The position numbers and the translations under genes are program-made. From CAIZGX01 sp044239865 (GTDB lineage: Bacteria > Bacteroidota > Bacteroidia > Flavobacteriales_D > Sanyastnellaceae): a DNA stretch of 64,000 nucleotides. The notes beneath the pieces are model-generated. The model was not told where the DNA came from, made no database searches, and was given only the letters and a program-made list of their open reading frames with translations. This document shows, one piece after another, positions 6,309-14,678 of this stretch. Location of the stretch: the NCBI GenBank assembly GCA_044239865.1, contig JBIIAO010000001.1, positions 910,358-974,357 of the forward strand, in the 5' to 3' direction. The stretch's first letter is position 1. Each line of letters starts with the position of its first letter.

Positions 6309-8503
6309 GAATAGCACATGTTGTAGTTTTCTTCGCTTTTTTTTCTAACGCATTACACGCTCAACAACCCTTATTCAATGAGGCCTTCCTTCAAGACGAG
6401 GTGGCCAGTATTTCAATTACAATAGATCCCGACTCGCTTGCGGCTATGTACACCAACCTTGGAAATTCGCATGAATTTCCCGCGGCCATGGTCTACACAT
6501 TTTCTTCCGGATTCTCTGCTTATTCAGGCATTGGCGTTCGCTTTCGCGGCAACACCTCTTTGAATGCCCAGAAGAAATCGTACAAGATAAACATAGACAA
6601 ATATGTCGATCAGAATTTTTACGGACTATCAGAGTTGAATCTTATTGGGAATCAAAACGACCCGTCGTTGTTACGTGCAAAATTGTGTTGGGACTTCTTT
6701 CGCGATGCCGGAGTGCCTGCGTGTAGAACGTCTTACATACGTGTTTATGTCAATGAAAGCTACATGGGCGTCTACCTGCATGTTGAGCAGATTGATAATC
6801 GCTTTGCAGATGTTCGCTTCGACGATGGAACCGGAAATTTATGGAAATGTCTGTATGGATCGGACTTGAACTATCAAGGATCCAATCCCACCTTGTACAC
6901 CGACGATGCCTATGATTTGGTTGAAAATGAATTTCAAAACAATTACGCTGAATTGGCTCAGTTCATAAACGTGTTGAACAACACTCCTCTTTCCCTTTTG
7001 CCATGTGAATTGGAAAAGGTCTTCAATGTGCACGACTACTTGAAAATTATGGCGGCTGATATTTTATTGGGAAATTGGGACAACTACATTTTCAACAAAA
7101 ATAATTTCTACCTCTATCACAACGAGAAAACCGGAAAGCTCGAATACATTCCGTACGACCTAGACAACACGCTTGGCATAGATTGGGTGGGTGTTGATTG
7201 GGGCCAACGAAACTTGTATTCTTGGACAACCTCTTCCAACCGTCCGCTTTTCACAAGACTCCTGCAAATTCCCGCGTACCGCAATGAATTCAGCAATAAC
7301 GTGAACGATCTTATTGCAACGCAATTCAATGCAACTGTCTTCCAAACGAAAGCTTTGCAAATGCAAAACCTCATTTCTTCTGCCGCAGAAACAGATCCAT
7401 TGCGTCCGTTGGACTTCGGTTTTACTTTCGAAGATTTCACGAACAGCATTAATTCGTCATGGGGCGGACATGTTCCTTACGGCATTGTGCCGTTTGTTCA
7501 AACCCGTGCAACACAGGCTTTGCAGCAGCTGGAAAACATTTCCTCTTTCACACGTATTTTTAATGTGGTTCCGAAATTTCAGAACGACAGTCTGTTCGTT
7601 TCATTCCAAAGTAATCTTAACAGCAATCAGTTGGCTGTTGTGTGGAAAGAAATCGGAACTTCAACCTGGAACAATGCAACGGCAACCAGCCTTGGATATT
7701 ACGGTTTGGTAGATCAGCGCTATCTGTTCGAAGGACCTATTCCAACAGATAGTATAAACATTTTGGTTGGCGTTATTCCTGTTGAATGGCTCAACGACAT
7801 TGAAGCGCACGATTGCAATTTTGTTTATTTATATGGAAAGGAATCTTCGTCACCTTTGGTCATTAACGAACTTGCTCCATTGGGAACCGACAATTGCATT
7901 GACTTTTTAGGAGCCAATGAAGATTGGATTGAATTGTACAATCCCGGACCTGAAGCCGTTTATCTCGGAAACAAATTCATTTCAGATGACGCCAGCAATT
8001 GGAACAAATGGCCCTTGCCGAATGTAACGCTCGATGCTGGAGACTTTCAGTTGTTGTATGCAGATAAAGATCCTGAGCAGGGACTGAATCATGTTGACTT
8101 CAAGTTAGACGACATCTCTGAAACCGTTTACATTTCGGAAGTTCAGAACAATGCGCGTGTGCTTATTGATTCAATTACTTACTTCAACATACCCATTAAT
8201 CATTCATTCGGAAGAGCAACGGATGCCAATCCAAACTGGATCGACTGGACCGTTTCTACTCCGAATGCTAGCAACCTTCCGGTGAGTGTGAATGAACTCG
8301 TTTCTGGAATTTCAATCTATCCGAATCCGGTTGTTGAAACGCTTCATTGCACCGAAAAAATTTCAGGAAGAATACTTTCCATGCAAGGAGAAGTAGTTCA
8401 GGTTTTCTTCAACACGCAAGAAATTCCTTGTCAGTCTTTAGCTGCGGGCATCTATACTTTGCAGACTGACAAAAGTCTTTTTCGATTTATTAAATCCAAA
8501 TAA
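6305..8503 (+). CDS. Secreted CotH-kinase-like protein with lamin-tail domain and T9SS type A signal
   Basis: 732 residues. A signal peptide (MRIAHVVVFFAFFSNALHAQ) is followed by a CotH-like kinase domain (about 30-400): VRFRGNTSLNAQKKSYKINI, LLRAKLCWDFFRDAGVPACR, YMGVYLHVEQID, and the acidic active-site region NKNNFYLY with EYIPYDLDNTLGID. A lamin-tail domain spans about 520-620 (VINELAPLG, ANEDWIELYNPG). The end (ISIYPNPVVETLH to LFRFIKSK) is a T9SS type A sorting signal. CotH proteins phosphorylate surface proteins in Bacillus spores and are frequent in secreted Bacteroidota proteins. The protein should be exported and anchored or released at the cell surface. Its start overlaps the preceding regulator stop by four bases, suggesting co-transcription. 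Confidence 0.88.
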   Translation: MRIAHVVVFFAFFSNALHAQQPLFNEAFLQDEVASISITIDPDSLAAMYTNLGNSHEFPAAMVYTFSSGFSAYSGIGVRFRGNTSLNAQKKSYKINIDKYVDQNFYGLSELNLIGNQNDPSLLRAKLCWDFFRDAGVPACRTSYIRVYVNESYMGVYLHVEQIDNRFADVRFDDGTGNLWKCLYGSDLNYQGSNPTLYTDDAYDLVENEFQNNYAELAQFINVLNNTPLSLLPCELEKVFNVHDYLKIMAADILLGNWDNYIFNKNNFYLYHNEKTGKLEYIPYDLDNTLGIDWVGVDWGQRNLYSWTTSSNRPLFTRLLQIPAYRNEFSNNVNDLIATQFNATVFQTKALQMQNLISSAAETDPLRPLDFGFTFEDFTNSINSSWGGHVPYGIVPFVQTRATQALQQLENISSFTRIFNVVPKFQNDSLFVSFQSNLNSNQLAVVWKEIGTSTWNNATATSLGYYGLVDQRYLFEGPIPTDSINILVGVIPVEWLNDIEAHDCNFVYLYGKESSSPLVINELAPLGTDNCIDFLGANEDWIELYNPGPEAVYLGNKFISDDASNWNKWPLPNVTLDAGDFQLLYADKDPEQGLNHVDFKLDDISETVYISEVQNNARVLIDSITYFNIPINHSFGRATDANPNWIDWTVSTPNASNLPVSVNELVSGISIYPNPVVETLHCTEKISGRILSMQGEVVQVFFNTQEIPCQSLAAGIYTLQTDKSLFRFIKSK

Positions 8504-8536
8504 GGTTATCTAGACTTGCCTTTGTAACTTGCAGGC

Positions 8537-9535
8537 ATGTATTACAGCGACTATTTAAAATTGGGCGACGTATTAAATGCCCAAGAACTTGAGAGCGACA
8601 AACAAGGTCAGCACGCTCACGACGAAATGTTATTCATTGTCATTCATCAATCGTATGAATTGTGGTTCAAGCAGATTCTGTTTGAAATGAAGTCCGTTTA
8701 CGACATTCTTGCGAAAGAGAACATTAACGACAACAGTCCAGAGTTACAAATCGCTGTAAACCGCATGCACCGTGTCACAGAGATTCTTCGAATCTTGGTT
8801 GATCAAATCAATATTTTGGAAACCATGTCGGCGCAAGACTTCCTAGACTTCCGCGATATGCTTCGTCCAGCAAGTGGATTTCAGAGCATGCAATTCAAAG
8901 TATTGGAAACATTGCTCGGATTGAAAGTGGAAGAACGTCATGGACAAGAATATTTCACCAGTCAATTGCGCAGCGAAGACGCGAAGCAAATCTATGCATT
9001 GGCGAAGGAAACAACGCTTTTGGAATTGGTGAACAACTGGTTGGAGCGCATGCCGTTTTTCGATGATAAATATTGGGTCGACGGAAAGTTTTGCGAGCAA
9101 TACAGAAGCGCCTATTCCTCTTCGTTGAGTGAAATGGAAATGCAAAACTTGAAGGCGTTCGACGAATTGTTTATGTCGAACGAACCCGTTGAAAACAGAA
9201 AATTAAGCAAAGAAGCTAGAAGAGCTGCGCTCTTCATTATGTTGTATCGCGACTATCCGATACTTCAAAATCCGTATAGAATTATAAATTCCTTGTTAGA
9301 CATTGACGAGTTGCTAGCGACTTGGAGATGGAGACACATGAACATGGTTCACCGCATGATTGGCGGAAGAGCGGGAACAGGTGGAAGCACTGGAAAAGGA
9401 TATTTGCGTGAAGCGGCAATGAAGCATTACGTGTTTCAAGAATTCGCAGAGCTCACTTCATTCTTGGTTGAACGAAGAAAATTCCCTGCGATCAGCGACG
9501 AACTTGCGAAGAAACTCGGCTTCGAGAATGGATAG
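8537..9535 (+). CDS. kynA: Tryptophan 2,3-dioxygenase
   Basis: 332 residues matching heme-dependent tryptophan 2,3-dioxygenase, which opens the indole ring of L-Trp to N-formylkynurenine in the kynurenine pathway. Visible family motifs: YLKLGDVLNAQ near the N-terminus, HDEMLFIVIHQSYELWFKQI (about 28-47), the substrate region DFRDMLRPASGFQSMQF (about 103-119), and MVHRMIGGRAGTGGSTGKGYL (about 275-295) with the heme-ligating His. Cytoplasmic tetramer in known members. No other kynurenine-pathway gene is adjacent. Its stop overlaps the start of the HepT-like gene by 8 bases. Confidence 0.96.
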   Translation: MYYSDYLKLGDVLNAQELESDKQGQHAHDEMLFIVIHQSYELWFKQILFEMKSVYDILAKENINDNSPELQIAVNRMHRVTEILRILVDQINILETMSAQDFLDFRDMLRPASGFQSMQFKVLETLLGLKVEERHGQEYFTSQLRSEDAKQIYALAKETTLLELVNNWLERMPFFDDKYWVDGKFCEQYRSAYSSSLSEMEMQNLKAFDELFMSNEPVENRKLSKEARRAALFIMLYRDYPILQNPYRIINSLLDIDELLATWRWRHMNMVHRMIGGRAGTGGSTGKGYLREAAMKHYVFQEFAELTSFLVERRKFPAISDELAKKLGFENG

Positions 9536-9881
9536 TTACGTTCGAGATTTACTCTCGGACATTGTGCGTTCCATTGACGAAATTCATGAGTTCTCAAATG
9601 GTTTAACCATTGAAGACTTCAAGCAATACTTGTCAAATAAAATGATGCGTCGCGCCATTGAGCGCGACCTCATTATTATTGGCGAAGCCATGCACGACAT
9701 CGTGAAAGTCGATCACACCCGTGTTATGCGCATTAAAAATTCTCGACGCGTCATAGAACTCCGCAACGACGTGGTTCACTCCTACGACGATCTAGCCAAC
9801 GAAAAAATCTGGCAATTCATTTGGACCGAGCTTCCTTATTTGCGGAAGGAGGTGGCGCAAATAATTGATCTTCACTATTAG
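9528..9881 (+). CDS. HepT-like HEPN-domain protein (DUF86), no MNT partner nearby
   Basis: 117 residues from the ATG at 9528 (MDSYVRDLLSDIVRSIDEIH). It is an all-helical DUF86/HepT protein with the RX4HxY motif (RNDVVHSYDDL) that forms the nuclease or AMP-acceptor site in HepT toxins. In the MNT-HepT system an MNT nucleotidyltransferase AMPylates the Tyr of this motif. No nucleotidyltransferase frame is found on either side; the upstream neighbour is tryptophan dioxygenase, overlapped by 8 bases. It may be a solitary or captured HEPN protein. A longer frame to 9468 lies wholly inside the dioxygenase gene and is rejected. A minihairpin array follows directly. Confidence 0.82.
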   Translation: MDSYVRDLLSDIVRSIDEIHEFSNGLTIEDFKQYLSNKMMRRAIERDLIIIGEAMHDIVKVDHTRVMRIKNSRRVIELRNDVVHSYDDLANEKIWQFIWTELPYLRKEVAQIIDLHY

Positions 9882-9895
9882 TTGAGTCAACGAAT

Positions 9896-10079
9896 GTCTT
9901 CGACGAATGCACTTCGTGCGAATGCTTCGCGAATGTCTTCGACGATTCTAACAACGTAGTTCCAATTACGTAGTTCCAATTACTCAGTAGGAATTACTCA
10001 GTAGGAATAAAATCTCCGATTTTCCAATTACGCAGTTCCAATTACGCAGTAGGAACAACGAAGTTCCAACAACGCAGTT
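9896..10079. repeat. Minihairpin array, family B passing into family A
   Basis: Thirteen or so stem-triplet-stem units fill the gap between two convergent genes. First come GC-rich units separated by GAATG: GTC-TTC-GAC, GCAC-TTC-GTGC, GC-TTC-GC, GTC-TTC-GAC. Then AT-rich units follow: AAC-GTA-GTT, TAC-TCA-GTA twice, AAAATC-TCC-GATTTT, TAC-GCA-GTA, AAC-GAA-GTT, AAC-GCA-GTT. Nearly all have the core C-GNA-G or its complement. Confidence 0.85.
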
Positions 10080-10080
10080 C

Positions 10081-11589
10081 CTACTCCTTCACCACCATCT
10101 CCGAATAAACTCTACCCGCACTATTCATCGCCTGAACAATGTACAATCCAGTATTCAAGTTTTGAAAATTCAATTGAATGAAATTCGATTGATTAATTTT
10201 TTCCATTGAAACCAATTGTCCGTTTGAATTGAAAACACGAACGTTCCAATTGTCTGAAGTTGAAAGTTGAATGTTTATTTCATTGACAGCCGGATTTGGA
10301 AAGAGTTTCAATGAAGTAGATTCAACTAATTCAGACACTCCACTTATTGTGCAACCGTTGTAAACCTCATCTCCGCATGCATCTGTGCGGATATACCACG
10401 GGTAAACCGTATTGTTAGTCATAACTGATCCACAGAATGCAAATCCTAGGTCTGGCAATTCAACTAAATAGCCCATATCACCCATTGATGACGAAATATT
10501 AACCGTAGAACTGTCTATATCTAAAACATAATTCTTTTGCCAAGCTATACTATTCGTCGAAGTATCATACATTATTAGTTTTGCACCGAGACTTTGGTTG
10601 TTTGAACGATCCGTTAAGATGAGTATACCTTGCTCCGTCATAATCGGTTTATATAACTGCCAAGACATCTGTGGCAATGCATTAGGGTCTTCAAAAAGCA
10701 GAACCGGCTCCGCATCAATATCTGCTTTATGATAAACCTGCATTTTCGAAAGTGTCATGGAATACTCGCTCAAGGTTTCCTCTCGAATTATATAATATCC
10801 CAAACCATCATTTAAAACCCAAGAATAAGCTGACTTGTTGCCCATAAAACTCAATGACAGCAGATTACCGTCTAGATCAAATTTTGCAAAAAAAACTTTG
10901 GAGCCAAACAAATTGGTATTGCCAGGATAAAATTGCATGGCTCCCCCACTAACATGAATTTCATTATTAACGATTTTGACATAATCAGGAATTCCGAAAT
11001 CATACAAATATCCATTTATGGAATTTTGGAAAATACCTGGATATGTGCGTTTGAAAATTACATTTCCAACAGAGTCCATTTTTATCAAACTTAATTCACG
11101 GGTAAAACACTGACTGCTGTTCGGATAACCATAATTGCCAGTGCCATATAAATCACCCGTCAAGGAATCTTCACACCACCAATATGGCCATCCGTCTGTT
11201 GCGGTTAATGAATCTTTTAGATTGATTGACCAACGCACCTGAAGGCTATCATCGAACTTTATTAGGGGTAAGTGAGAGTTGTCATTTGCCAAAAAATAAC
11301 CGTTATGTATTTTAAAAATACCCTGATACATGGGGCGAGTATATTCATCGTATTGAATGGAATTATTAAATTCTTCACGATTCAATTGATCATCCCATTC
11401 AACAATTCGTAAATGATTGGTCCCTTGAAAACCACACTCTTGAATTACGTTACAATATTTACCATCATGTAATACACTTCCAGAGGGAATAGAATTCACA
11501 CTGCATGAGTCCATAATGAAATTCCAATAGGTCTGCGAATAACCAAACATTGGCAAGCAAATTAGAATAAGAAGTATAAGCCTTTTCAT
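10081..11589 (-). CDS. Secreted T9SS type A protein of unknown function
   Basis: 502 residues. The signal peptide (MKRLILLILICLPMFGYSQ) is followed by about 390 residues in which short segments such as YYIIREE, LSLIKMDSVGNVIFKRTYPG and FFAKFDLDGNLLSLSF alternate. This resembles the beta-propeller-like delta-60/SBBP-type repeats of secreted Bacteroidota proteins. From about residue 415 a T9SS type A sorting domain runs to the end (LKLFPNPAVNEINIQLS to YSEMVVKE). No catalytic motif is visible. Cell-surface display or release is inferred. The gene stands alone between two repeat-bearing spacers (9882-10080 and 11590-11961). Confidence 0.8.
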   Translation of the reverse strand: MKRLILLILICLPMFGYSQTYWNFIMDSCSVNSIPSGSVLHDGKYCNVIQECGFQGTNHLRIVEWDDQLNREEFNNSIQYDEYTRPMYQGIFKIHNGYFLANDNSHLPLIKFDDSLQVRWSINLKDSLTATDGWPYWWCEDSLTGDLYGTGNYGYPNSSQCFTRELSLIKMDSVGNVIFKRTYPGIFQNSINGYLYDFGIPDYVKIVNNEIHVSGGAMQFYPGNTNLFGSKVFFAKFDLDGNLLSLSFMGNKSAYSWVLNDGLGYYIIREETLSEYSMTLSKMQVYHKADIDAEPVLLFEDPNALPQMSWQLYKPIMTEQGILILTDRSNNQSLGAKLIMYDTSTNSIAWQKNYVLDIDSSTVNISSSMGDMGYLVELPDLGFAFCGSVMTNNTVYPWYIRTDACGDEVYNGCTISGVSELVESTSLKLFPNPAVNEINIQLSTSDNWNVRVFNSNGQLVSMEKINQSNFIQLNFQNLNTGLYIVQAMNSAGRVYSEMVVKE

Positions 11590-11732
11590 ACAGGTAAATT
11601 TTGTAAATTAAAAGTACCGTTATATGTAATCCGTTCAACACCAAATCACACCAATTTTTACCGTTCTAAAAAACAGCGCAGTTTTTTCGAGCTTCATTTT
11701 TGAAGATTTTCAGATTTTATAAGGGATTGTTG

Positions 11733-11836
11733 GAACTACGTTGTTAGAACTGCGTTGTTCCTCCCGATAGCTATCGGGATGCATAATTAAAATCGTCGAA
11801 GACATTCGCGAAGCATTCGCCAACGGCATTCGTCGC
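11733..11836. repeat. Minihairpin units around an 18-bp palindrome in the 372-base spacer
   Basis: Within the gene-free stretch 11590-11961 lie AAC-TAC-GTT, AAC-TGC-GTT, the 18-bp palindrome TCCCGATAGCTATCGGGA (11762-11779, identical to 1195-1212), then GTC-GAA-GAC, GC-GAA-GC, GCC-AAC-GGC and GTC-GCA-GAC. In the latter part the order and strand are reversed relative to the array at 9896. I see no gene in 11590-11961; its right end should hold the promoter of the kinase-like gene. Confidence 0.75.
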
Positions 11837-11961
11837 AGACTTCTTACCCCTTTTTACCCTTCCTTATTTTCTCATCTCCAATAAGATACTTAAAGCATAT
11901 AAGAAAATCACATAACCATTTTTACGAGCCATCATCTTTCAGAATTGTTTTGTAATTTCGT

Positions 11962-12594
11962 ATGAGTTACAATGCAACAAAACAACACATCCGCGATGTC
12001 CTTTCAGGGAAGAGCCGAATTAGGAATGGAGAACCTATCCAAACAATTGCCTGTTTCCTTAGATCAAGCCAAAAAGCAAATCGAATTTCTGAAAGCGAAC
12101 AGCAAATCAAAAAACAAGAAGCATCGCGCTTAATTGATTTTGCGAAAAAGAATAATTTATGGTTTTCCAGATTCGACGCTTCTAACTACATAAGTGAAGG
12201 TGCAGAGCAGAAAGTATACTTGATGAATTCTTATCAAGTATTCAAGTTAAACGATTCCATTTATTTCACCAGTTGGCTAGACTACCTGAACAATTTATTG
12301 CTTCATAATTTTTTCTTCGAAGACACTTCATACGAATTAATTGGATTCACCTCTCTGAATAATACGCTTTACTCATTGGTGAAACAGAATTATGTTCAAA
12401 TCACAGAACCCACTAATTTGAATGTGGTAAAACAATTTTTAGAAACTAACGGTTTCCAGAATATCAGAAATCATGATTATTACAACCCCAATCTCGGGAT
12501 AATCTTAGAAGATCTTCACGACGAAAACGTCTTGGTAAATAACGGTATTTACTATTTCATTGACACCGTCTTTTATCTCACCTCAGATTTTTAG
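11962..12594 (+). CDS. Polyvalent-protein-kinase-like protein
   Basis: 210 residues. The first 60 look helical and basic. The rest resembles the small kinase-like domain found in polyvalent proteins and in stand-alone Bacteroidota proteins. ISEGAEQKVYL and VFKLND would be the nucleotide-binding loop and lysine strand, LLHNFFFEDTSYELIGF a following strand pair, and LEDLHDENVLVNNG with YYFIDTVFY the catalytic loop and metal-binding Asp. Activity is inferred only. The gene sits between repeat-bearing spacers next to an ORF6N remnant, a context typical of mobile or phage-derived cargo. A second open frame overlaps its first 170 bases (see findings). Confidence 0.65.
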   Translation: MSYNATKQHIRDVLSGKSRIRNGEPIQTIACFLRSSQKANRISESEQQIKKQEASRLIDFAKKNNLWFSRFDASNYISEGAEQKVYLMNSYQVFKLNDSIYFTSWLDYLNNLLLHNFFFEDTSYELIGFTSLNNTLYSLVKQNYVQITEPTNLNVVKQFLETNGFQNIRNHDYYNPNLGIILEDLHDENVLVNNGIYYFIDTVFYLTSDF

Positions 12595-12632
12595 AGGGAA
12601 TCACATCCTTTTTCAAAGTTTCAAAATCAAGT

Positions 12633-12896
12633 TCAAACAACGAAATTCAAATAACGGCGTCCTCCTCCTGGATTGTTTGAGGTTCCAAATTGGCACCTCA
12701 AACTTTCAAACTCATCTGGCGAAAGTTGAAATGCGAAATCTGGTGGAAACCGATCGATATTTCTATTGACCGCCCGGTTAATGTACTTCGTTTCAGAATC
12801 ATAAAAATTCGCCAAATCACTATCGAGCATCACTTGCAACCCTCGTATGGTAAATATTCGTGATTCTATTTCAGATTTAATTAGGTTTTGTTCCAT
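12633..12896 (-). pseudogene. Truncated ORF6N-domain (phage antirepressor-like) protein
   Basis: The 87-residue product starts MEQNLIKSEIESRIFTIRGL and continues QVMLDSDLANFYDSETKYINRAV, FPPDFAFQLSPDEFESL and GGGRRYLNFVV. This is the N-terminal ORF6N domain, usually the first 85-90 residues of proteins of about 160-310. After GGGRRYL the expected PYVFTEQGVAML-type continuation is replaced by NFVV and a stop, and no continuation is seen downstream. I interpret it as a decayed fragment, although a short DNA-binding product could still be made. It is convergent with the kinase-like gene. Confidence 0.7.
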
Positions 12897-12975
12897 AGAG
12901 CAAAACTATTTCGCGAATTTGGAAAATATACCAGTTTTTATGTGCAGGTTATATGCTGTTTATTCAATAACAGAA

Positions 12976-13045
12976 TGCCCGAAGGGCGAATGTGCAAGCA
13001 CGAATATCCTGCGGACGAATGCTTCGCGAATGTCTTCGACGATTT
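12976..13045. repeat. Family-B minihairpin array
   Basis: Between the ORF6N remnant and prmA: GCCC(12977-12980)-GAA-GGGC(12984-12987), GTGCAAGCAC, TCC-TGC-GGA, GC-TTC-GC and GTC-TTC-GAC, separated by GAATG or GAATA linkers. The architecture is the same as at 14679-14816 and 16315-16440. Confidence 0.8.
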
Positions 13046-13097
13046 TAATCTTCACTTTTATTCCCCTCTCTTCCCTTTTCTTAACTTTAACGGACTC

Positions 13098-13922
13098 CTA
13101 TTTACGAACAAGAAACAACATCGTCCACTCATCACGTACACGAGTCTCTTTCCATTCAAAGGCAGAGAATGCTTCAAGCAATGCAGGGACGTCGTTCTCG
13201 TAGAATCCGCTTAACAACAATGGAGCGCCTGATTGAGTGCTGTTCTCGTAGTGTTTCGCTTGAGCCAAAAGAATGTTGCGATTAATATTCGCAATGAAGA
13301 TGTCTGCGGTTTTTCCTTCCAACAAATCTTCCACGCCCAAGAGTGCTTCAATCTTTGAACAGTTGTTACGCTCTAAATTTTCAATGGCGTTTTCATACGC
13401 CCATTCGTCTATGTCAATGGCCCAAACTTTCTTCGCGCCGAGTTTCTCTGCAGCAATGGCAAGAACGGCTGTGCCGCTTCCCATGTCAATCACTTCCTTG
13501 TCTTTGAAATCGAGCTCAAACATTTTCTGCAACACCAAATACGTTGTGGCATGATGACCCGTTCCGAAGCTCATCTTCGGTTCAATGATTAAATCGAGAA
13601 CACCTTCTTTCGCTTCGTGAAAAGGAGCTCTAACACGACAAAGATTATCGACATCGATCGGATCGAATTGCGATTCCCACTCGGCGTTCCAGTTGATGTC
13701 TTCCATTTCCTTTTTTGAAAAGTGAATGGTCACATCTTCAAGGATTAATTCCAACAACGCGTTTTGCAACTCTTCATTGTCGAGGTGCGAAGGAACATAC
13801 GCCTCTACCCCTTCTTCTGATTCTTGAAAACTATCGAAAGCCAATTCGCTCAACGAAGCAATGACCAAATCGTTTCCCGGGATAAGCGGTGAAACTTGAA
13901 ATGTGTATACCGTGTATTGCAT
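13098..13922 (-). CDS. prmA: Ribosomal protein L11 methyltransferase
   Basis: 274 residues, the usual length for PrmA, which trimethylates lysines and the N-terminus of ribosomal protein L11. The N-terminal substrate-binding domain (about 1-95) is followed by the linker WNAEWESQFDPI. The SAM domain contains PKMSFGTGHHATTYL (about 127-141), VIDMGSGTAVLAIAAEKLGA (motif I), WAIDIDEWAYENA and DIFIANINRNILL (motif IV, NxN). Its start overlaps the tpiA stop by one base (TAATG), so the two are likely co-translated. Confidence 0.95.
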   Translation of the reverse strand: MQYTVYTFQVSPLIPGNDLVIASLSELAFDSFQESEEGVEAYVPSHLDNEELQNALLELILEDVTIHFSKKEMEDINWNAEWESQFDPIDVDNLCRVRAPFHEAKEGVLDLIIEPKMSFGTGHHATTYLVLQKMFELDFKDKEVIDMGSGTAVLAIAAEKLGAKKVWAIDIDEWAYENAIENLERNNCSKIEALLGVEDLLEGKTADIFIANINRNILLAQAKHYENSTQSGAPLLLSGFYENDVPALLEAFSAFEWKETRVRDEWTMLFLVRK

Positions 13923-14656
13923 TAGGCGTTGTAAATAAATTCGAAATCAGCAACCTTCAATGAAGCGCCACCAATTAATCCGCCATCAACATCTTCGCAA
14001 GCTAAAAGCGCTTGTGCATTTGCGGCGTTCATGCTTCCTCCGTATAAAATCTGAATGTCGTTTGATACTTCTCCGAACATAGTATTCATGAACGAGCGAA
14101 TGTGCGCGTGCATTTCTTGTGCTTGCTCATTGCTTGCTGTAACGCCAGTGCCTATTGCCCAAACGGGTTCGTATGCAATGACAATGTTCTTCATTTGTTC
14201 GGCAGAAAGGTGTCCGATTACTTCTTCAATTTGTTTTGTCACTGTAGAGAAATGCAACTCGTTGTTGCGCTCTTCAAGTGTTTCTCCAATGCAATAAATT
14301 GCTGTCAGATTATTGGCCAACAACTGATCTACCTTTTGCTTCAACAAGGCAGAAGACTCGTTGTGGTATTGTCTGCGCTCGCTGTGTCCAACAAGACTTC
14401 CCTTCACTCCAAGTGAAGCCAACATAGTCGCTGAAATTTCTCCTGTGTATGCTCCCTTCTCATGTGCGCTGCAATCTTGCGCGAACACTGAAAGGTTTGT
14501 ATGCGTTGGACACAGTCCAGCCAGATAACAAGCTGGCACACACACGGCCATTGATTTGTTGTTGGAAGGAAATTCGTTCACCGCTTGGAACAAGGCTTTT
14601 GCCTCTTCCCAATTCGTATTCATTTTCCAGTTTCCAGCGATAAGTTTTGAGCGCAT
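13922..14656 (-). CDS. tpiA: Triosephosphate isomerase
   Basis: 244 residues from the ATG at 14656 (MRSKLIAGNWKMN). It interconverts dihydroxyacetone phosphate and glyceraldehyde-3-phosphate. Key residues: Lys in GNWKMN, His in LVGHSERRQYH, Glu in IAYEPVWAIGTG, and the phosphate-binding ILYGGSMNAANA and GGLIGGASL. The frame stays open upstream to 14791, but that 45-codon extension reads through a hairpin repeat array and is not protein-like. The length from 14656 is normal for the family. Upstream of prmA on the same strand. Confidence 0.97.
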   Translation of the reverse strand: MRSKLIAGNWKMNTNWEEAKALFQAVNEFPSNNKSMAVCVPACYLAGLCPTHTNLSVFAQDCSAHEKGAYTGEISATMLASLGVKGSLVGHSERRQYHNESSALLKQKVDQLLANNLTAIYCIGETLEERNNELHFSTVTKQIEEVIGHLSAEQMKNIVIAYEPVWAIGTGVTASNEQAQEMHAHIRSFMNTMFGEVSNDIQILYGGSMNAANAQALLACEDVDGGLIGGASLKVADFEFIYNA

Positions 14657-14678
14657 TTTTTTTTCAAAGATAATGAAG

